A DNA stretch of 64,000 nt. Origin: Thiogranum sp. (GTDB lineage: Bacteria; Pseudomonadota; Gammaproteobacteria; DSM-19610). Location of the stretch: contig JASBSS010000007.1 of NCBI GenBank assembly GCA_030148805.1, positions 163,641-227,640 on the forward strand. The letters run 5' to 3'. The notes beneath the pieces are model-generated. The model was not told the DNA's origin. It worked only from the letters and a program-made list of their open reading frames with translations, and did no database searches. This document shows, piece by piece, positions 25,991 to 35,390 of this stretch (positions within the stretch are counted from its first letter, which is position 1; each line of letters starts with the position of its first letter). The position numbers were made by a program, and so were the translations under genes.

Positions 25991-27631
25991 TCAGAAGCTG
26001 GTACACCGATAGTTTTCATCCACCACCAGACAGGGTGTGTCGGCCGGGAGAATCTGCAAGGATTTCAGAAATTCGATCACCGCGTTCTGTTCCGCGTCCG
26101 CCAGCTTGCGGAACGCGTTTCCGGATTGCTCGGCTTCGCCGTGGTGCGCCAACACCGCTTCGCGCATGGTCGTGTACAGACCGTGATGGCCGAAACTGTG
26201 TTGATTGGCGATACCCCAGAGCTTGCGGGTAAGGAACTTGCTGTTGCCGGCGAAGAACTCCGGCGAGCCGGTCGGGCGATTCTGGTTCAACGGCTCGACG
26301 TCACCATCACACAGGCCGTCCTTGATCAGCTCCGGGTGCCAGTCGCAGGAAGGCTTCCCGGTGGTGATGTCGTGCAGTTTCAGATCCGTATAGGCCGGAA
26401 CCGTGACCACCCCGTTGCGCGCGTGCAGGCGCGGTTGTGGCAGATCGTCACGCGTCAGATCCACTTCGAGGGAGGCCACACCGTCGCTCACTCGCAGGGT
26501 GCCGGGCGGGTTGAACGGACTGGGCTCCGAGAACACCCATCCCTCGTCGGTCAACGGCAGACTCGGCACATGGCAGCTGGCGCAGCCGATGGTATCGAAC
26601 AGGCGCTCCCCCTGCTTGATCGCCGCGCGCACCTTCGGGTTGCGCGGAATGACACGCCCCGGTGCCGGCAGGGTGGCCTGAAACACCGACACCGCGGTCA
26701 TATCCGCAATGGTCAGCTCGTTGGCAAAACCGTCTTCGTCCTGGTCGACGTCGGTACCAAAGCGTTCCTCCGACTGGACCCCGAGCAGACGGGTGAAGGA
26801 GTTATTGCTGAACTCGCGCAGGGAGATGACGGCGCCGGACTGAAAGAACGGCTGGATCACCAGACTGGGCGCGTCCGTTCCGGTCGTCCGTAGGCTCGGC
26901 GCGGGCAGACCGAGCACCCGCGTAGTGTCCCAGGTTCCGTCCGCGCGATGAATCAAGGTGCCGAAGTCGATCCCTTTCGAAGACAACGAACACTCGCTGC
27001 CCGGCGCGCAGGCGGCCGCCAGGGCCTGCAGGTCGGTGGTGATCTGGCGGGCGAGCATCTCTATGTAGCCGGAGCCGAACATGCCCGTGCTCTTGCGCGC
27101 ATCCGAAATGGTTTGCAGCGTTGCCGGCCGGCCCGTCTCGTCGAGTGTGCCGCGGGTAATGACGGTGTCGTTACGGTCGAAGGTCGCGAAATCGAAACGG
27201 TTGGCCAATACGAACACATTGCCGAGGGTGTCTCCGCCACCGACGCGCGGCTGGATATGGCAGCCGATGCACGAGCCGGCCGCCGGACCGGAAAAACGGT
27301 TCATGTTTCTCGGGAACGTGAGTGGCGACAGCGGATCAGTCAATTTACCGTCGTTGCCTTTGCCGAAAGCGCGGCCCTGGCCTTCCTGATTGGTCCAGCG
27401 CGCGGTGAACAGCTGTTCGCCGTGACGAACCAGCTCCGGAAGGGTGATCTCGAACTCCCGACCGTTTTGCAAGTGCGTCGGAACGGCGAGCTCACGCCCG
27501 ATGAACGCCGGGTCGAGCACCGGCGGGTGGCTGATGAACACATCCGCCGTTGCCGGCACGAACGAAGATACACCCAACAGCGAGATGGCCGCGGTCACCC
27601 ATAGGATGTGGAGTCTGTTGAATTTATGCAT
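25991..27631 (-). CDS. Secreted di-heme oxidoreductase (DHOR/DUF1111-like), copy 1
   Basis: 546 residues from the ATG at 27631 (AAAGGG upstream); signal peptide about 1-29. Two c-type heme motifs are present: CIGCH near residue 123 and CASCH near residue 347. The C-terminal part has LTRKLWGIANQHSFGHHG and a MREAVLAHHGEA segment typical of the COG3488/DUF1111 putative peroxidase or thiol oxidoreductase group. Calcium-like DVDQDEDGFAN lies between the hemes. It acts in the periplasm as an electron-transfer enzyme; the substrate is unknown. It is 34 bp downstream of a paralogue of nearly equal length. Confidence 0.85.
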   Translation of the reverse strand: MHKFNRLHILWVTAAISLLGVSSFVPATADVFISHPPVLDPAFIGRELAVPTHLQNGREFEITLPELVRHGEQLFTARWTNQEGQGRAFGKGNDGKLTDPLSPLTFPRNMNRFSGPAAGSCIGCHIQPRVGGGDTLGNVFVLANRFDFATFDRNDTVITRGTLDETGRPATLQTISDARKSTGMFGSGYIEMLARQITTDLQALAAACAPGSECSLSSKGIDFGTLIHRADGTWDTTRVLGLPAPSLRTTGTDAPSLVIQPFFQSGAVISLREFSNNSFTRLLGVQSEERFGTDVDQDEDGFANELTIADMTAVSVFQATLPAPGRVIPRNPKVRAAIKQGERLFDTIGCASCHVPSLPLTDEGWVFSEPSPFNPPGTLRVSDGVASLEVDLTRDDLPQPRLHARNGVVTVPAYTDLKLHDITTGKPSCDWHPELIKDGLCDGDVEPLNQNRPTGSPEFFAGNSKFLTRKLWGIANQHSFGHHGLYTTMREAVLAHHGEAEQSGNAFRKLADAEQNAVIEFLKSLQILPADTPCLVVDENYRCTSF

Positions 27632-27665
27632 TGAATTATCCCTTTTTCGTTGGTTGAACAACAGC

Positions 27666-29321
27666 TCAATGGGTCTGGCCGCTGTCGGCACGCAGATCAC
27701 GGCAGGCGTAGTTCTCGTCGACGACCCTGCACGGTGTGCCGGGCGGGAGAATCTGCAGTGATTTCAGGAACTCGATCACCGCGTTCTGGTCCTCGGCAAC
27801 CAAGGCCCGGAACGCCTGGCTCGCGGCGGACGCCTCGCCGGCGTGCGCAAGCAGGGCCTCGCGCATCGTCGAGTATTGACCGTGATGGCCGAACGCGTGC
27901 TGGTTGGCGATCCCCCAGAGCCGGCGGGTGATGAACCTGCTGTTGCCGGCAAAGAACTCGGGGCTGCCTTCCGGTTGATTGGCATTGATCGGTTCGACGT
28001 TGCCGTCGCACTCACCGCTGTTGATCAGGTCCGGGTGGGACGCACAGGAGGGTAAGCCCGAGGTGATGTCGTGCAGCTTCATATCCGTGTAAGCGGGCAC
28101 CTGCACCACGCCGTGGCTCGCCCGCAGACGCGGCTGTGGCAGCCGGGCGCTGGTCAGGTCGACCTTGACGCTGGCGACCCCCTCTCCCTGGCGCAGGTTG
28201 CCAGGCGGGTTGAACGGGCCTGGCTCGGAGAAGACCCACGCCCCATCAGTGAGCGGCAAACTCGGCGTATGACAGCCGCCACACCCGATCTGTTCGAACA
28301 GCCGCTCGCCCCGGGCGATGGCGGCGCGAAACCGGCTGTCGTTCGGAATCATGCGTCCGGGGACCGGCAGCGTGGCCTGGAACAGCGTCACGGCGGTGAC
28401 GTCGGCCCGGGTCAATTCATTGGTAACGCCGTCTCCGTCCGGATCGGCATCCAGGCCGAAACGTTCTTCCGCCTGAATGCCATGATGCTGGTTGAAGGCG
28501 CCGTTGGTGAAATCACGCAACGAGATGACATTTCCGCCCTGACGGAAGGGCCGGATGATCAGATTGGGCGGCGTGCTGCCGGTGGTGGCGAGGCTTTGGG
28601 GGGGCAATCCCACGACCCGCGAGACGTCCCAGCTTCCGTCCGGACGATGCACCAGATAGCCGAAATCGATGTCTTTGGCCGAGAGCCTGCAGCTCTCGCC
28701 CGGTGCGCACCGGGATGCACGGCCCTGGAGTTCGCGGGTCATCTCACGCGCGAGCATCTCGATGAAGCCGGACCCGAACATACCCACCACCTTGCGGGTA
28801 TTGCCGATCGACTGCAACGTCGTCGGTTCCAGCCTTTCGTCGAGCGAGCCCCGCGTCGCCACCGTGTCGTCGACCGAGAACGTCACGAAGTCGAAGCGAT
28901 CGCCCAGTAGCGTGATATTGCCGGCGAAGTCACCGCCACCGCCGGTCGTCGGCAGGTTGTGACAATTCGAGCAGGCGCCGGTGTCGGGCCCGGAGATACG
29001 GTTGAAGTTGCGCGGAAACACCAGCGGCGAACTCATGTCCGAAAGCGGATCGCCGGTGCCCTTGGTGAGCGGCCGCCCCTGACCGTCCTGGCTGGTCCAG
29101 CGCGCCGTGAACAGGCCTTTGCCGAATTCGATGAGTTGCGGTAACGGGGTACGGAACTCCTCGCCGTCGCGCAAGTGGACCGGGACGGCTTTCTCGACCC
29201 CGATCTGATCGGCGGGATCGTTTCCCTGTGCCCTCACCTGCCAGGCCGGTAGGACAAAGGTGCTGAGAATCACGAAGGTGCAAACCAGCGTCCGCCGTGA
29301 CATATCTTGGTACTGATCCAT
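27666..29321 (-). CDS. Secreted di-heme oxidoreductase (DHOR/DUF1111-like), copy 2
   Basis: 551 residues from the ATG at 29321, with AAGGAG 6 nt upstream (an adjacent ATG at 29324 is too close). Signal peptide about 1-31 (ending VRAQG). Heme motifs are CSNCH near residue 127 and CGGCH near residue 350. The same C-terminal features as copy 1 are seen: ITRRLWGIANQHAFGHHGQY and MREALLAHAGEA. The two proteins align end to end, so this is a tandem duplication that has diverged. First gene of the minus-strand pair. Confidence 0.85.
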   Translation of the reverse strand: MDQYQDMSRRTLVCTFVILSTFVLPAWQVRAQGNDPADQIGVEKAVPVHLRDGEEFRTPLPQLIEFGKGLFTARWTSQDGQGRPLTKGTGDPLSDMSSPLVFPRNFNRISGPDTGACSNCHNLPTTGGGGDFAGNITLLGDRFDFVTFSVDDTVATRGSLDERLEPTTLQSIGNTRKVVGMFGSGFIEMLAREMTRELQGRASRCAPGESCRLSAKDIDFGYLVHRPDGSWDVSRVVGLPPQSLATTGSTPPNLIIRPFRQGGNVISLRDFTNGAFNQHHGIQAEERFGLDADPDGDGVTNELTRADVTAVTLFQATLPVPGRMIPNDSRFRAAIARGERLFEQIGCGGCHTPSLPLTDGAWVFSEPGPFNPPGNLRQGEGVASVKVDLTSARLPQPRLRASHGVVQVPAYTDMKLHDITSGLPSCASHPDLINSGECDGNVEPINANQPEGSPEFFAGNSRFITRRLWGIANQHAFGHHGQYSTMREALLAHAGEASAASQAFRALVAEDQNAVIEFLKSLQILPPGTPCRVVDENYACRDLRADSGQTH

Positions 29322-29324
29322 CAT

Positions 29325-29895
29325 TCTCTCCTTAATAATGGGTGCTGACGACACCCGCGACCCGTTCAGGCGTCGCGGGCGGGCGTCCTCTCTTTCCACT
29401 TGTGTATGTGCAACCTGCCGGAATCCGATGCTCTCCCCTTATAAGGCATCGCATTGACGAAATAGAACGACATTCACAAAATTTTTATTCGCTATCGTGC
29501 AACAACGGTTTCAAATCTTCGCGTTGTAGACTACAAAGATTAAAAACGCGGAAAATTATTCCCAATTTGTTTTATTTCTTCATGCCGTATTCGGAATAAA
29601 ATGTAGCAGCAACTCGTCTCTATGCTCGGATGTGGATCGAAAGACAGGGAAAGGATAAGTACAAATACCAATTGAAGGGATTCCGGTGTCTGCATTCAGA
29701 AACCTGAACCCTCACGCTGCCTGTATTCCTGACACGACCGTGTCCACTTAAACCGATTGCGCCGATTGGGGGGCCGTGTCGTATCGCCTTTACGCGCTGC
29801 ATTCTGGCCGCCACCTGGACGAAAGTGCAGCGGGCACCGGAGGGAGCACGCGCGCCCCCTTTTGGCGAAGGAATGTTATCTTACGGAGGAGTTCA
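29325..29895. other. AT-rich divergent intergenic region
   Basis: No gene is supported. The stretch lies between the divergent di-heme operon and flavoprotein operon and is AT-rich between about 29450 and 29600, as expected for promoters. No clear operator dyad was found. Confidence 0.5.
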
Positions 29896-31809
29896 ATGAG
29901 GATTCTGGTTGACTTTCAAATAGAAAAATCCCTGGAGCCGCGGTTGATCGGCGATAACGTCATCTACCGTCCGGACCTGGACAGAAAAGGCCCCGGCCAC
30001 CTGGGAAAGACGCTTGCGGCCCTCGCCCCCGATGTGCTGGTCACCTGTCGGGTTCCCGATATCGCCAGTGTCGCGAAATGGGTAGGGACAAACCCCGCCT
30101 TCCCGGTCTTCATCATCTGCATCGGCGACGATACCCAGGCCATTCAAACGGTTTCCGGAGTTCCCCTGTACTGGGTACCGGTACAGGGCGAACTCAACGC
30201 GGCCGAACGCGCACTGGTACTGACCGAGCAACTGCACAGCAGGCAGCTGGACGAGGCGTGCAACCGCGCGATACGCGACGCGCGCGCGCACCGTCGACAT
30301 CTGCCGCGAGAACACGTGGTATTGGTGGGGGCCGGGGCGATCAATCTCATCACGGCCTACTATTTACGCCAACAGCGGTATCGCGTGTCGGTGATCGACG
30401 CCAACCCCGACCCGCGCACAACCTCGGAATGGCTACAATTCGGTTGCACCCACGGCGGCTGCGACGGGCGCATGTTCTCGCTCAGCGAATCACGCTACCA
30501 CCTGGCGAACTACCAGAATGCCTACGCCGAGCCGGCCCAACCCTTCCAGGACCGCATCGCGGACGATGGCTGGCTTTGTCAGGACAGGCGCAAGCTCAGC
30601 TACGGAGATCTGGAATGGATCGCGGAATACACCCAAACACCAACCTGGCTGACCTCCGTCCTGAACGAAGATATCATCTCGTTCAACCGGCAGAGCGCAC
30701 CGCTGTGGGAGACGCTGAAAAAGGACTGTCCCTCGCTGTTCGACGGCGTCGGCTATACCCCGACCGTATTACGTGCGTACTCCACCCAAGAGCAGTTTGC
30801 CGCCGCGCAGGTCAACGAAGAACGCCTGGGCGCGTTGAAACGCATTCTCGATCCGGCTTCGCTGTGCCGGGAATACCCGGGGCTGGCGCAAGCGGTGCAG
30901 GACGGCGCCATAGTCGGAGCGCTGGAAGTGGTCGGCTTCACCGTCGGTATCCATCGCTTTTCCGCCAAGCTGCTCGGCCTGCTGGAGGACGCCGGCGTTG
31001 ATTTCCGCTGGAACCAGCGGGTCACGGCGATCGAGAAGGACGCAGGCGGCGAGGTCCGCTGTCTTCTGGCAGGGGACGAGGCCATCGCGGCGGATCACTA
31101 TGTCATCTCGCCGGGCGCCTATGGCGGTTCGCTGCTCAACGGCATGGTCTGTGGCGAACAGATCAGCGGCATTGTCGGGGCCTGGGTGTCTCTTCCCAAT
31201 ACCGAACCCCGGCTGGCGGCATCCATGAAGATCTCCCGGGTAGGGTTTGCCGCCAGCGGCGCGGCCGAGGGCGCGAACGTCATCGTCGATTCGAGCACGG
31301 ACGGCGAATTCGTCCATATCAGCTCGGGGCACGGCTATGTTGGCCGCGACTGCGAGACGATCGACATGAACGCGGTCGAAGAGCTGTTTCGCGTGGTCGA
31401 CGACACCGCCCGCCGCTACTTTCCCGCGGCGTATGACGCGGCGCAACGCAGCGGTCTGCTGGCCAGCAGCCGCCGCTACTGCGTGCGGCCCTGGACACCG
31501 TCGGGACTCGGGATCTTCGAGATGGCGCCCACCCGCAACGGCGGCGTGATGGTGGTGACCGGCGGCCACAACACCGGGGGATTTGCACAGTCACCCAGTG
31601 TCGCGATGGCCGTACTGGCGGCATTGCGTGGCGAGGTCGCGGACATGCACCGGGCCTACCACCCGCAACGGCTGAGGCGTTTCCTGACCGACGGGGCCGC
31701 ACGTTACCGTGGGGCACCCGTGGAGGAAACCGCCGGGGACGTAGAGCTCGCCTTCAGGGACGACCCGGCGATCGCTGAGTCCGACGCGCGCGAAACCCTC
31801 TACCAATGA
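29896..31809 (+). CDS. Large FAD-dependent oxidoreductase with extra N-terminal domain
   Basis: 637 residues from the ATG at 29896 (GGAGGAG 6 nt upstream). Residues 1-120 form an alpha/beta domain (MRILVDFQIEKSLEP and onward) that somewhat resembles the N-terminal half of D-2-hydroxyacid dehydrogenases. From about residue 138 a DAO-type FAD domain begins with HVVLVGAGAINLITAYYLRQ and an acidic end in VIDANPD. The C-terminal part has RPWTPSGLGIFEMAP and GGHNTGGFAQSPSVA, typical of amino-acid-oxidising flavoproteins. No signal peptide. The substrate is probably an amine or amino acid by family, but this is an inference. Its stop overlaps the start of the next flavoprotein. Confidence 0.8.
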   Translation: MRILVDFQIEKSLEPRLIGDNVIYRPDLDRKGPGHLGKTLAALAPDVLVTCRVPDIASVAKWVGTNPAFPVFIICIGDDTQAIQTVSGVPLYWVPVQGELNAAERALVLTEQLHSRQLDEACNRAIRDARAHRRHLPREHVVLVGAGAINLITAYYLRQQRYRVSVIDANPDPRTTSEWLQFGCTHGGCDGRMFSLSESRYHLANYQNAYAEPAQPFQDRIADDGWLCQDRRKLSYGDLEWIAEYTQTPTWLTSVLNEDIISFNRQSAPLWETLKKDCPSLFDGVGYTPTVLRAYSTQEQFAAAQVNEERLGALKRILDPASLCREYPGLAQAVQDGAIVGALEVVGFTVGIHRFSAKLLGLLEDAGVDFRWNQRVTAIEKDAGGEVRCLLAGDEAIAADHYVISPGAYGGSLLNGMVCGEQISGIVGAWVSLPNTEPRLAASMKISRVGFAASGAAEGANVIVDSSTDGEFVHISSGHGYVGRDCETIDMNAVEELFRVVDDTARRYFPAAYDAAQRSGLLASSRRYCVRPWTPSGLGIFEMAPTRNGGVMVVTGGHNTGGFAQSPSVAMAVLAALRGEVADMHRAYHPQRLRRFLTDGAARYRGAPVEETAGDVELAFRDDPAIAESDARETLYQ

Positions 31810-33749
31810 CGGGTCCATTCGCGAGCGCAAAACCGACCATGACGGATAGATCCATGACCACTGCTTCGATCGGTATTGTCGGTTGCGGCCCCTGGGGGTT
31901 GTGCGTGCTCGAACGCATCCTTTCCCGGGCACGCCGCATCGACGTAGGGGACCTGCGGATTCACATCATCGAACCGGGGGTTCCCGGGATGGGCGTGCAT
32001 TTTCGCGGCTTGCCGGATTATCTGCTGCTCAATACCAAGTGCAGCCAGGTATCCATGTTCGTCGAGGACGAATTCGGCGACATTCCGGACCCCATTGCCG
32101 GGCCCAACCTGCTTGCCTGGGCCCGCGAACAGGGGTACCGCATGCAGCCGGACGGTTTCGGCGTCTCGATCGGCGAGGGGCGGGAGCTGGCCGCGGGGGA
32201 TTTCGTACCGCGACGACTGCTCGGCGAGTACATGCACTGGTGCTACACCCGTCTGTTACGCAGCGCTCCGGGCAACGTCACCCTTACGCACCACCGGGAA
32301 TCGGCGGTCGATGTGGAACCGGCCGGAACCCGGGAGCGCATCATTCTGGAAGGCGGGGGTGAAATAGACGTCGACTACGCCTTTCTGACCACCGGACACA
32401 CCACCAACCGTCCAAGGCACGAACCAGCCCGCGCGGCAGGCGACCAGCCCCATTTCACCGTTGAATATCCGCTGACGCGGTGCCTGGGCGGAATCGAGTC
32501 GGGCACCAGCATCGGCATCGAGGGGTTCGGGCTGTCGGCGATCGATGTGCTGACCGAGCTGACCGTGGGCAGGGGTGGGCGATATGTGCGTTCGGACCAC
32601 GACGGCAGACAGACCTACCTGCCCAGCGGACGGGAACCGTCGATCTACATGTTTTCGCGATCCGGAGCGCCCTACTGCGCGCTGCCGGTGGCTACGGGGA
32701 ACGCGTCCAGGGTCGAGCGCCAGGCGGAATTCTTCACCGTCGAGCAGATCGACGCCTTGCGTCAGCTGAGACGGTGTCGAACGGGGGACGCCCGGCTGGA
32801 CCTGTTCGCCGACGTCCTGCCATTGCTGTGGGACGAAATGAAACTCGTCTTCTACGAAAGCAGCGCGCGTCTTAGAACGGGCGAGAAGTCCGCCCAGGCA
32901 TTGCGCAAACGCTTGGTCCAGTCCTGGCACAGTGGCGATTACGCCGCCGAACTGCGCAGGGCCGCCAGCGACCACGGCGAGTTCGACCCCGAAAGCTTCG
33001 TCCTGCGGCCGGTTCCGCCGACCCTGGCCGACAGCGACGCCTACCAGGGCCGGATCCGTGCCATGCTCGAGGACGAACTCGTCGAGGCCTACAAAGGCGA
33101 GAACGCCAGCGCGCGCAAGTGCGCGCTGGAGCTGTTCCGGGTGCTACGCAACACGCTGCGCTACGCCGTCGACTTCGAGGGGTTGATGCCCACGTCGCGG
33201 GTCGATTTCCGCAGGCGCATGGCCTCGGCCATCAACCGGGTGATCGTCGGGCCGCCGGCGGCGCGGTGCGAAGAGATGCTGGCGTTGATGAACGCCGGGG
33301 TCCTGCACATCCCCTTTGGACCGTCTCCCGCGCTCGAAACCCGCGACGACGGGAAGGTCACGGTTCGCTCCACGGCGTTCGCCGCAACCTACGCGCTCAC
33401 CCTGGACACCGTCTGTCACGCCTACCTCGGGCATCCGTCGGTGGACAGGTCGCATTCGCCGCTGTTGACGAATCTCTACCGCCGGGGTCGGTTGCAGCCC
33501 TTCGGCGTTAACGGGGAGTCGCTTGGCGGCGCGATGCTGGACCGGGAGTTTCATCCGGTCGACACGGCGGGCGGCGCCCAGGCGCGCATTTTCGTGCTCG
33601 GACAGCTCGCCGAGGGCATCCGCTATTTCAATCATTACATTCCGTCGCCGCAAAGCCGGTTTCAGGCTTTCCGGGATGCCGACGCCTGCGTGCGGGCGAT
33701 CCTCGAGCCGGGAAGAAACGCCGCCGAGACGCCGGTGACGGTCGTATAA
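31806..33749 (+). CDS. FAD/NAD(P)-binding protein (NAD_binding_9-like)
   Basis: 647 residues if started at the overlapping ATG at 31806; ATGs at 31839 and 31854 are alternatives close to the dinucleotide site. The Rossmann motif ASIGIVGCGPWGLCVLERIL is followed by LLLNTKCSQVSMF and a second motif FLTTGHTTNRPRHEP. The build fits the FAD-NAD(P)-binding family (PF13454), whose members oxidise or hydroxylate unknown substrates, often in biosynthetic clusters. It overlaps the upstream flavoprotein by 4 bases, so the two likely work in sequence. No signal peptide. Confidence 0.75.
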   Translation: MTGPFASAKPTMTDRSMTTASIGIVGCGPWGLCVLERILSRARRIDVGDLRIHIIEPGVPGMGVHFRGLPDYLLLNTKCSQVSMFVEDEFGDIPDPIAGPNLLAWAREQGYRMQPDGFGVSIGEGRELAAGDFVPRRLLGEYMHWCYTRLLRSAPGNVTLTHHRESAVDVEPAGTRERIILEGGGEIDVDYAFLTTGHTTNRPRHEPARAAGDQPHFTVEYPLTRCLGGIESGTSIGIEGFGLSAIDVLTELTVGRGGRYVRSDHDGRQTYLPSGREPSIYMFSRSGAPYCALPVATGNASRVERQAEFFTVEQIDALRQLRRCRTGDARLDLFADVLPLLWDEMKLVFYESSARLRTGEKSAQALRKRLVQSWHSGDYAAELRRAASDHGEFDPESFVLRPVPPTLADSDAYQGRIRAMLEDELVEAYKGENASARKCALELFRVLRNTLRYAVDFEGLMPTSRVDFRRRMASAINRVIVGPPAARCEEMLALMNAGVLHIPFGPSPALETRDDGKVTVRSTAFAATYALTLDTVCHAYLGHPSVDRSHSPLLTNLYRRGRLQPFGVNGESLGGAMLDREFHPVDTAGGAQARIFVLGQLAEGIRYFNHYIPSPQSRFQAFRDADACVRAILEPGRNAAETPVTVV

Positions 33750-33774
33750 TCCCTGTCGAAAAAGGAGTTCAGCC

Positions 33775-34539
33775 ATGCCATTGGATCGTAGAGCCTTCAT
33801 CAAAGCCGCCGCCTCGGGAGTCGCGGTCGGTGCCTTGGGCCCTGGCGCCTTGGCGCAGGCCGCTGCCGTGCCCCGCCTGCAGGCGGTGGCCTTCGATGCG
33901 TTTCCGGTATTCGACCCCCGTCCGGTTTTCAAGCTGGCCGAGACGTTGTTCCCGGGGAAAGGGGCGCAACTTGGCGAGCTCTGGCGCACCCGGCAGTTCG
34001 AGTACCAGTGGTTGCGCGCGCTGTCAGGGCAGTACGTCGATTTCTGGCAGGCCACCGAGGCTGGCCTGACCTTCGCGGCGCGCAAACTGGGGCTCGACCT
34101 GACGGGCGCAAAACGCGACAGCCTCATGGGCGCGTTCCTCCAACTGAACGCCTGGCCGGATGTCCCCGAGGCGTTGAAAACGCTCAAGGCGGCGGGGGTT
34201 CGACTGGCGTTCCTGTCCAACATGACCGCCGAAATGCTCCAGGCGAACATGCGCAACGCCAAGCTGGAACCCTTCTTCGACCACGTCATCAGCACGGATC
34301 GGGCGCGGACCTACAAACCGGATCCACGCGCCTATCAGCTGGGTGTGGATGTGCTGCAGCTGAAACGCGAGGAGATCGCGTTTGCCGCTTTCGCGGGCTG
34401 GGATGTGGCGGGTGCCAAATGGTTTGGTTATCCTACCTTCTGGGTCAACCGGGCTGGGTTTCCGGTCGAAGAGCTCGGCGTGACGGCCGACGGCGTCGGT
34501 ACCGATCTGAGACAGCTGGTGACGTTCGTTACCGGATAG
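33775..34539 (+). CDS. Tat-exported haloacid dehalogenase-like hydrolase
   Basis: 254 residues with a Tat signal (DRRAFIKAAASGVAVGALG, ending near ALAQAA, residue 31). The HAD core follows: nucleophile loop AVAFDAFPVFDPR, motif II LAFLSNMT, Lys motif YKPDPRAYQLG and a final acidic/aromatic segment FAGWDVAGAKWFGYPTFWVN. This order matches type II L-2-haloacid dehalogenases, although the usual DAYGT loop is DAFPV. Export is unusual for this family. AAAGGAG precedes the ATG. It lies 25 bp after the second flavoprotein, within the same operon. Confidence 0.82.
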   Translation: MPLDRRAFIKAAASGVAVGALGPGALAQAAAVPRLQAVAFDAFPVFDPRPVFKLAETLFPGKGAQLGELWRTRQFEYQWLRALSGQYVDFWQATEAGLTFAARKLGLDLTGAKRDSLMGAFLQLNAWPDVPEALKTLKAAGVRLAFLSNMTAEMLQANMRNAKLEPFFDHVISTDRARTYKPDPRAYQLGVDVLQLKREEIAFAAFAGWDVAGAKWFGYPTFWVNRAGFPVEELGVTADGVGTDLRQLVTFVTG

Positions 34540-34561
34540 GTGGGACTTACTGGTAGGTCAT

Positions 34562-35302
34562 TTGGAAGTCGATATCCTCACTTATGCCCTGGCGGCACTG
34601 ATTGTGCTCGGCGCCTATTTCATCCGCGGTGTCTCCGGCTTCGGGTCAGGGTTGGTGGCCGTCCCCCTGCTGGCGCACCTGCTGCCGCTGACCTTTGTCG
34701 TGCCGTTGATCCTGATGACCGACTTCGCCGCCTCGATCGCGCTGGGCCTTCACGTCCGGCAACGGGCGCGCTGGGACGAGATACGCCCCTTGTTGCTGTT
34801 TGTCTTCGCCGGCATCATCGTGGGGACGACCCTTCTGGTCAACGTCTCGCGCACGTCCTTGTTGCTCCTGCTGGGCACCCTGGTGGTGATTTTCGGCCTG
34901 CGCTACTGGTTCAACCTGCAGGGTTCGCGCGTCATCTCCCGGCTCTGGGCGGCACCGGCGGGGTTGATCGGCGGCACCATCAGCGCCTTGTTCGGCACCG
35001 GCGGGCCTCCCTACGTGATCTACCTGAACCATCGCATCCAGCAACCTTCCGAGTTACGGGCCACCTTCACCGGCCTGTTCTTTTTTGAAGGACTATGGCG
35101 CATCGCCACCTTCCTGTTCGCCGGCTTGTTCCATGATCTTGCATTGATGGTCGCGACACTGGCCGCCTTACCGCTGGTTATTCTTGGCCTGATTCTGGGC
35201 GACCGTGTGCACGTCGGTCTGACTGGCACACAAATGCAGCGCATTATTGGTGCGCTGTTGTTAATCAGCGGCGGCTCCTTACTTTGGAAGGCCATGGGTT
35301 GA
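34562..35302 (+). CDS. TauE/SafE family membrane permease
   Basis: 246 residues starting at a TTG (34562), 22 bp after the HAD gene. It has about eight membrane helices and the internal duplication typical of TauE/SafE (PF01925): GVSGFGSGLVAVPLLAHLLP in the first half and GTISALFGTGGPPYVIYLNH in the second. Members export or import sulfonates, sulfite or other small organic anions. It is probably the transporter for the substrate or product of the flavoprotein/HAD operon. Confidence 0.85.
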   Translation: MEVDILTYALAALIVLGAYFIRGVSGFGSGLVAVPLLAHLLPLTFVVPLILMTDFAASIALGLHVRQRARWDEIRPLLLFVFAGIIVGTTLLVNVSRTSLLLLLGTLVVIFGLRYWFNLQGSRVISRLWAAPAGLIGGTISALFGTGGPPYVIYLNHRIQQPSELRATFTGLFFFEGLWRIATFLFAGLFHDLALMVATLAALPLVILGLILGDRVHVGLTGTQMQRIIGALLLISGGSLLWKAMG

Positions 35303-35390
35303 AGCGGCTGACCATCGGCTAAGGATGCAATGAAATGCTGTAGTTCGTCTTTGGTGAGCACACCGACCCCCTACTTTTTCCCCGAGCCTT

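Noticed and set aside
33144..34295. 383-codon minus-strand reading across the flavoprotein and HAD genes
   Set aside because: Opposite two well-supported genes and low in recognisable features.
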